Below, piece after piece: positions 62,823 through 64,000 of a stretch of DNA of 64,000 bases. The notes beneath the pieces are model-generated. The model was not told the DNA's origin. It ran no database searches and was given only the letters and a program-made list of their open reading frames with translations. Both the position numbers and the translations under genes were made by a program. This stretch comes from Oryzias latipes (lineage: Eukaryota > Chordata > Actinopteri > Beloniformes > Adrianichthyidae), in contig NC_019875.2 in NCBI RefSeq assembly GCF_002234675.1, positions 27,773,818 through 27,837,817 of the forward strand. The letters are read 5' to 3'. How positions within the stretch are numbered: the stretch's first letter is position 1; each line of letters opens with the position of its first letter.

Positions 62823-64000
62823 CTTTCTCTTTCGGCTTTTCCCATCAGGGGTCGCCACAGCGAATCATCCTTTTCCACCTCACTCTATCATGGACATCTT
62901 CTACCCTAACATTAGCCAACTTCATGTCCTCTGTTAAGACATCCATGTATCTCCTCTTTGGCCGTCCTCTTGCCCTCCTGCCAGGCAGCTCCATCTCCAA
63001 CATCCTTCTACCAATATATCCACTATTTCTCCTCTGAACATGTCCAAACCATCTCAGTCTGGCTTCTCTGACTTTGTCGCTAACACAGGCAACATGAGCC
63101 GTCCCTCTGATGTACTCGTTCCTTATCCTGTCTAACCTGGTCACTCCTAAGGAGAACCTCAACATCTTCATCTCCGCTACCTCCATATCAGCCTCTTGTC
63201 TCTGTCTCACTGCTACCGTCTCTAACCCATAGAGCAGAGCTGGTCTCACCACTGTCTTGTACACCTTTCCTTTGAGTCTTGCTGGCACTCTTCTGTCACA
63301 CAACACTCCTGACACTTTCCTCCATCCGCTCCAACCTGCCTGCACTCGCCTCTTCACCTCTTTTCCACACTCCCCATCACACTGAACTGTTGACCCCAAG
63401 TACTTAAACTCCTGCACCTTCTTCACCTCAGCCCCCTGTAACCTAATGCTTCCACCTTGATCCCTCTCGTTCAGACACATGTATTCTGTCTTACTACGAC
63501 TGACCTTCATGCCTCTTCTTTCCAGAGCAAACCTCCACCTCTCTAGCTGTTCCTCCACCTGCTCTCTACTCTCACTGCAAATTACAATGTCATCCGCAAA
63601 CATCATTGTCCAGGGAGATTCCTGTCTTACCTCGTCTGTCAGCCTGTCCATCAGCACAGCAAACAAAAAGGGACTCAAAGCTGATCCTTGGTGTAGTCCC
63701 ACCTCCACCTTGAACTCCTCTGTCTGACCTACAGCACATCTCACCACCGTCATACTTCTCTCATACATGTCCTGAACTACTCTGACATACTTCTCTGCCA
63801 CTCCAGACGACCTCATACAGTACCACAGCTCCTCCCTCGGCACCCTGTCATACGCCTTCTCTAAATCTACGAACACACAATGCAGCTCCTTCTGACCTTC
63901 TCTGTACTTTTCCATCAACATTCTCAAAGCAAAAATGGCATCAGTGGTGCTCTTACGGGGCATGAAACCATACTGCTGCTCACAGATCTCCACCTTCTTC
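62823..64000 (-). mobile_element. Non-LTR retrotransposon, reverse transcriptase 3' half (runs off the edge)
   Basis: An open frame from the right edge to a stop at 62845. It carries reverse transcriptase motifs: YGFMPRKSTTDAIF, VFVDLEKAYDRVPREEL, GLHQGSALSPFLF, the catalytic MFADDIVI, and EFKYLGS. It ends with an Arg-rich LRWFGHVQRR...GRRARGRPKRR region. This looks like an RTE-like fish LINE; the exact clade is uncertain. The long intact frame suggests a fairly young copy. The 5' part with the endonuclease is off-window. It lies antisense inside an obscurin intron. Another, degraded copy is at 17978-18200. Confidence 0.9.

Overview
The window looks like genomic DNA from a ray-finned (teleost) fish, probably a percomorph such as a medaka-type species. 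Genes have many short exons, introns are AT-rich and crowded with fish-type transposable elements, and the gene set matches the vertebrate NOS3-ATG9B-ABCB8-ASIC3-CDK5 neighbourhood (human 7q36, from memory). The species itself is inferred, not shown.

Layout. (1) 862-1913, plus strand: the last two exons of an acid-sensing ion channel of ASIC3/ASIC1 type; the rest lies off the left edge. (2) 9058-13043, minus strand: complete cdk5 in 12 exons (292 aa), including one AT-AC (U12-type) intron. (3) 14405-22572, minus strand: complete abcb8 (mitochondrial half-ABC transporter) in 16 exons (705 aa). (4) 23408-35206, plus strand: complete atg9b (autophagy lipid scramblase) in 13 exons (809 aa), also with an AT-AC intron; it is head-to-head with abcb8. 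(5) 38805-39302, plus strand: a two-exon candidate for an unrecognised 67-residue Cys-rich protein. (6) 43346 to beyond 62420, plus strand: the N-terminal 24 coding exons (about 2,192 aa) of obscurin, with 22 Ig domains and one FN3. (7) 62823-64000: a LINE reverse transcriptase on the minus strand, running off the right edge.

The intervals and large introns hold at least seven non-autonomous DNA transposons whose target-site duplications can be read directly. Five are hAT elements with perfect 8-bp duplications, one nested in another. One is a piggyBac remnant with TTAA ends, and one is a short MITE. There are also SINE and LINE pieces, several dispersed repeat families and long microsatellites.

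The most interesting observation is the terminal exon of the ASIC gene. It is open in two reading frames: one matches the ASIC1 C-terminus and the other the ASIC3 C-terminus with its PDZ ligand. A 53-nt exon just upstream would switch between them. Other points of note are the two AT-AC introns in neighbouring genes, a very recent 615-bp tandem duplication of an obscurin Ig exon plus its intron, and an inversion of the cdk5/asic pair relative to human.

The genes do not form one pathway; the neighbourhood is conserved by descent. All exon boundaries were read by hand from splice sites, reading phase and remembered family sequences.
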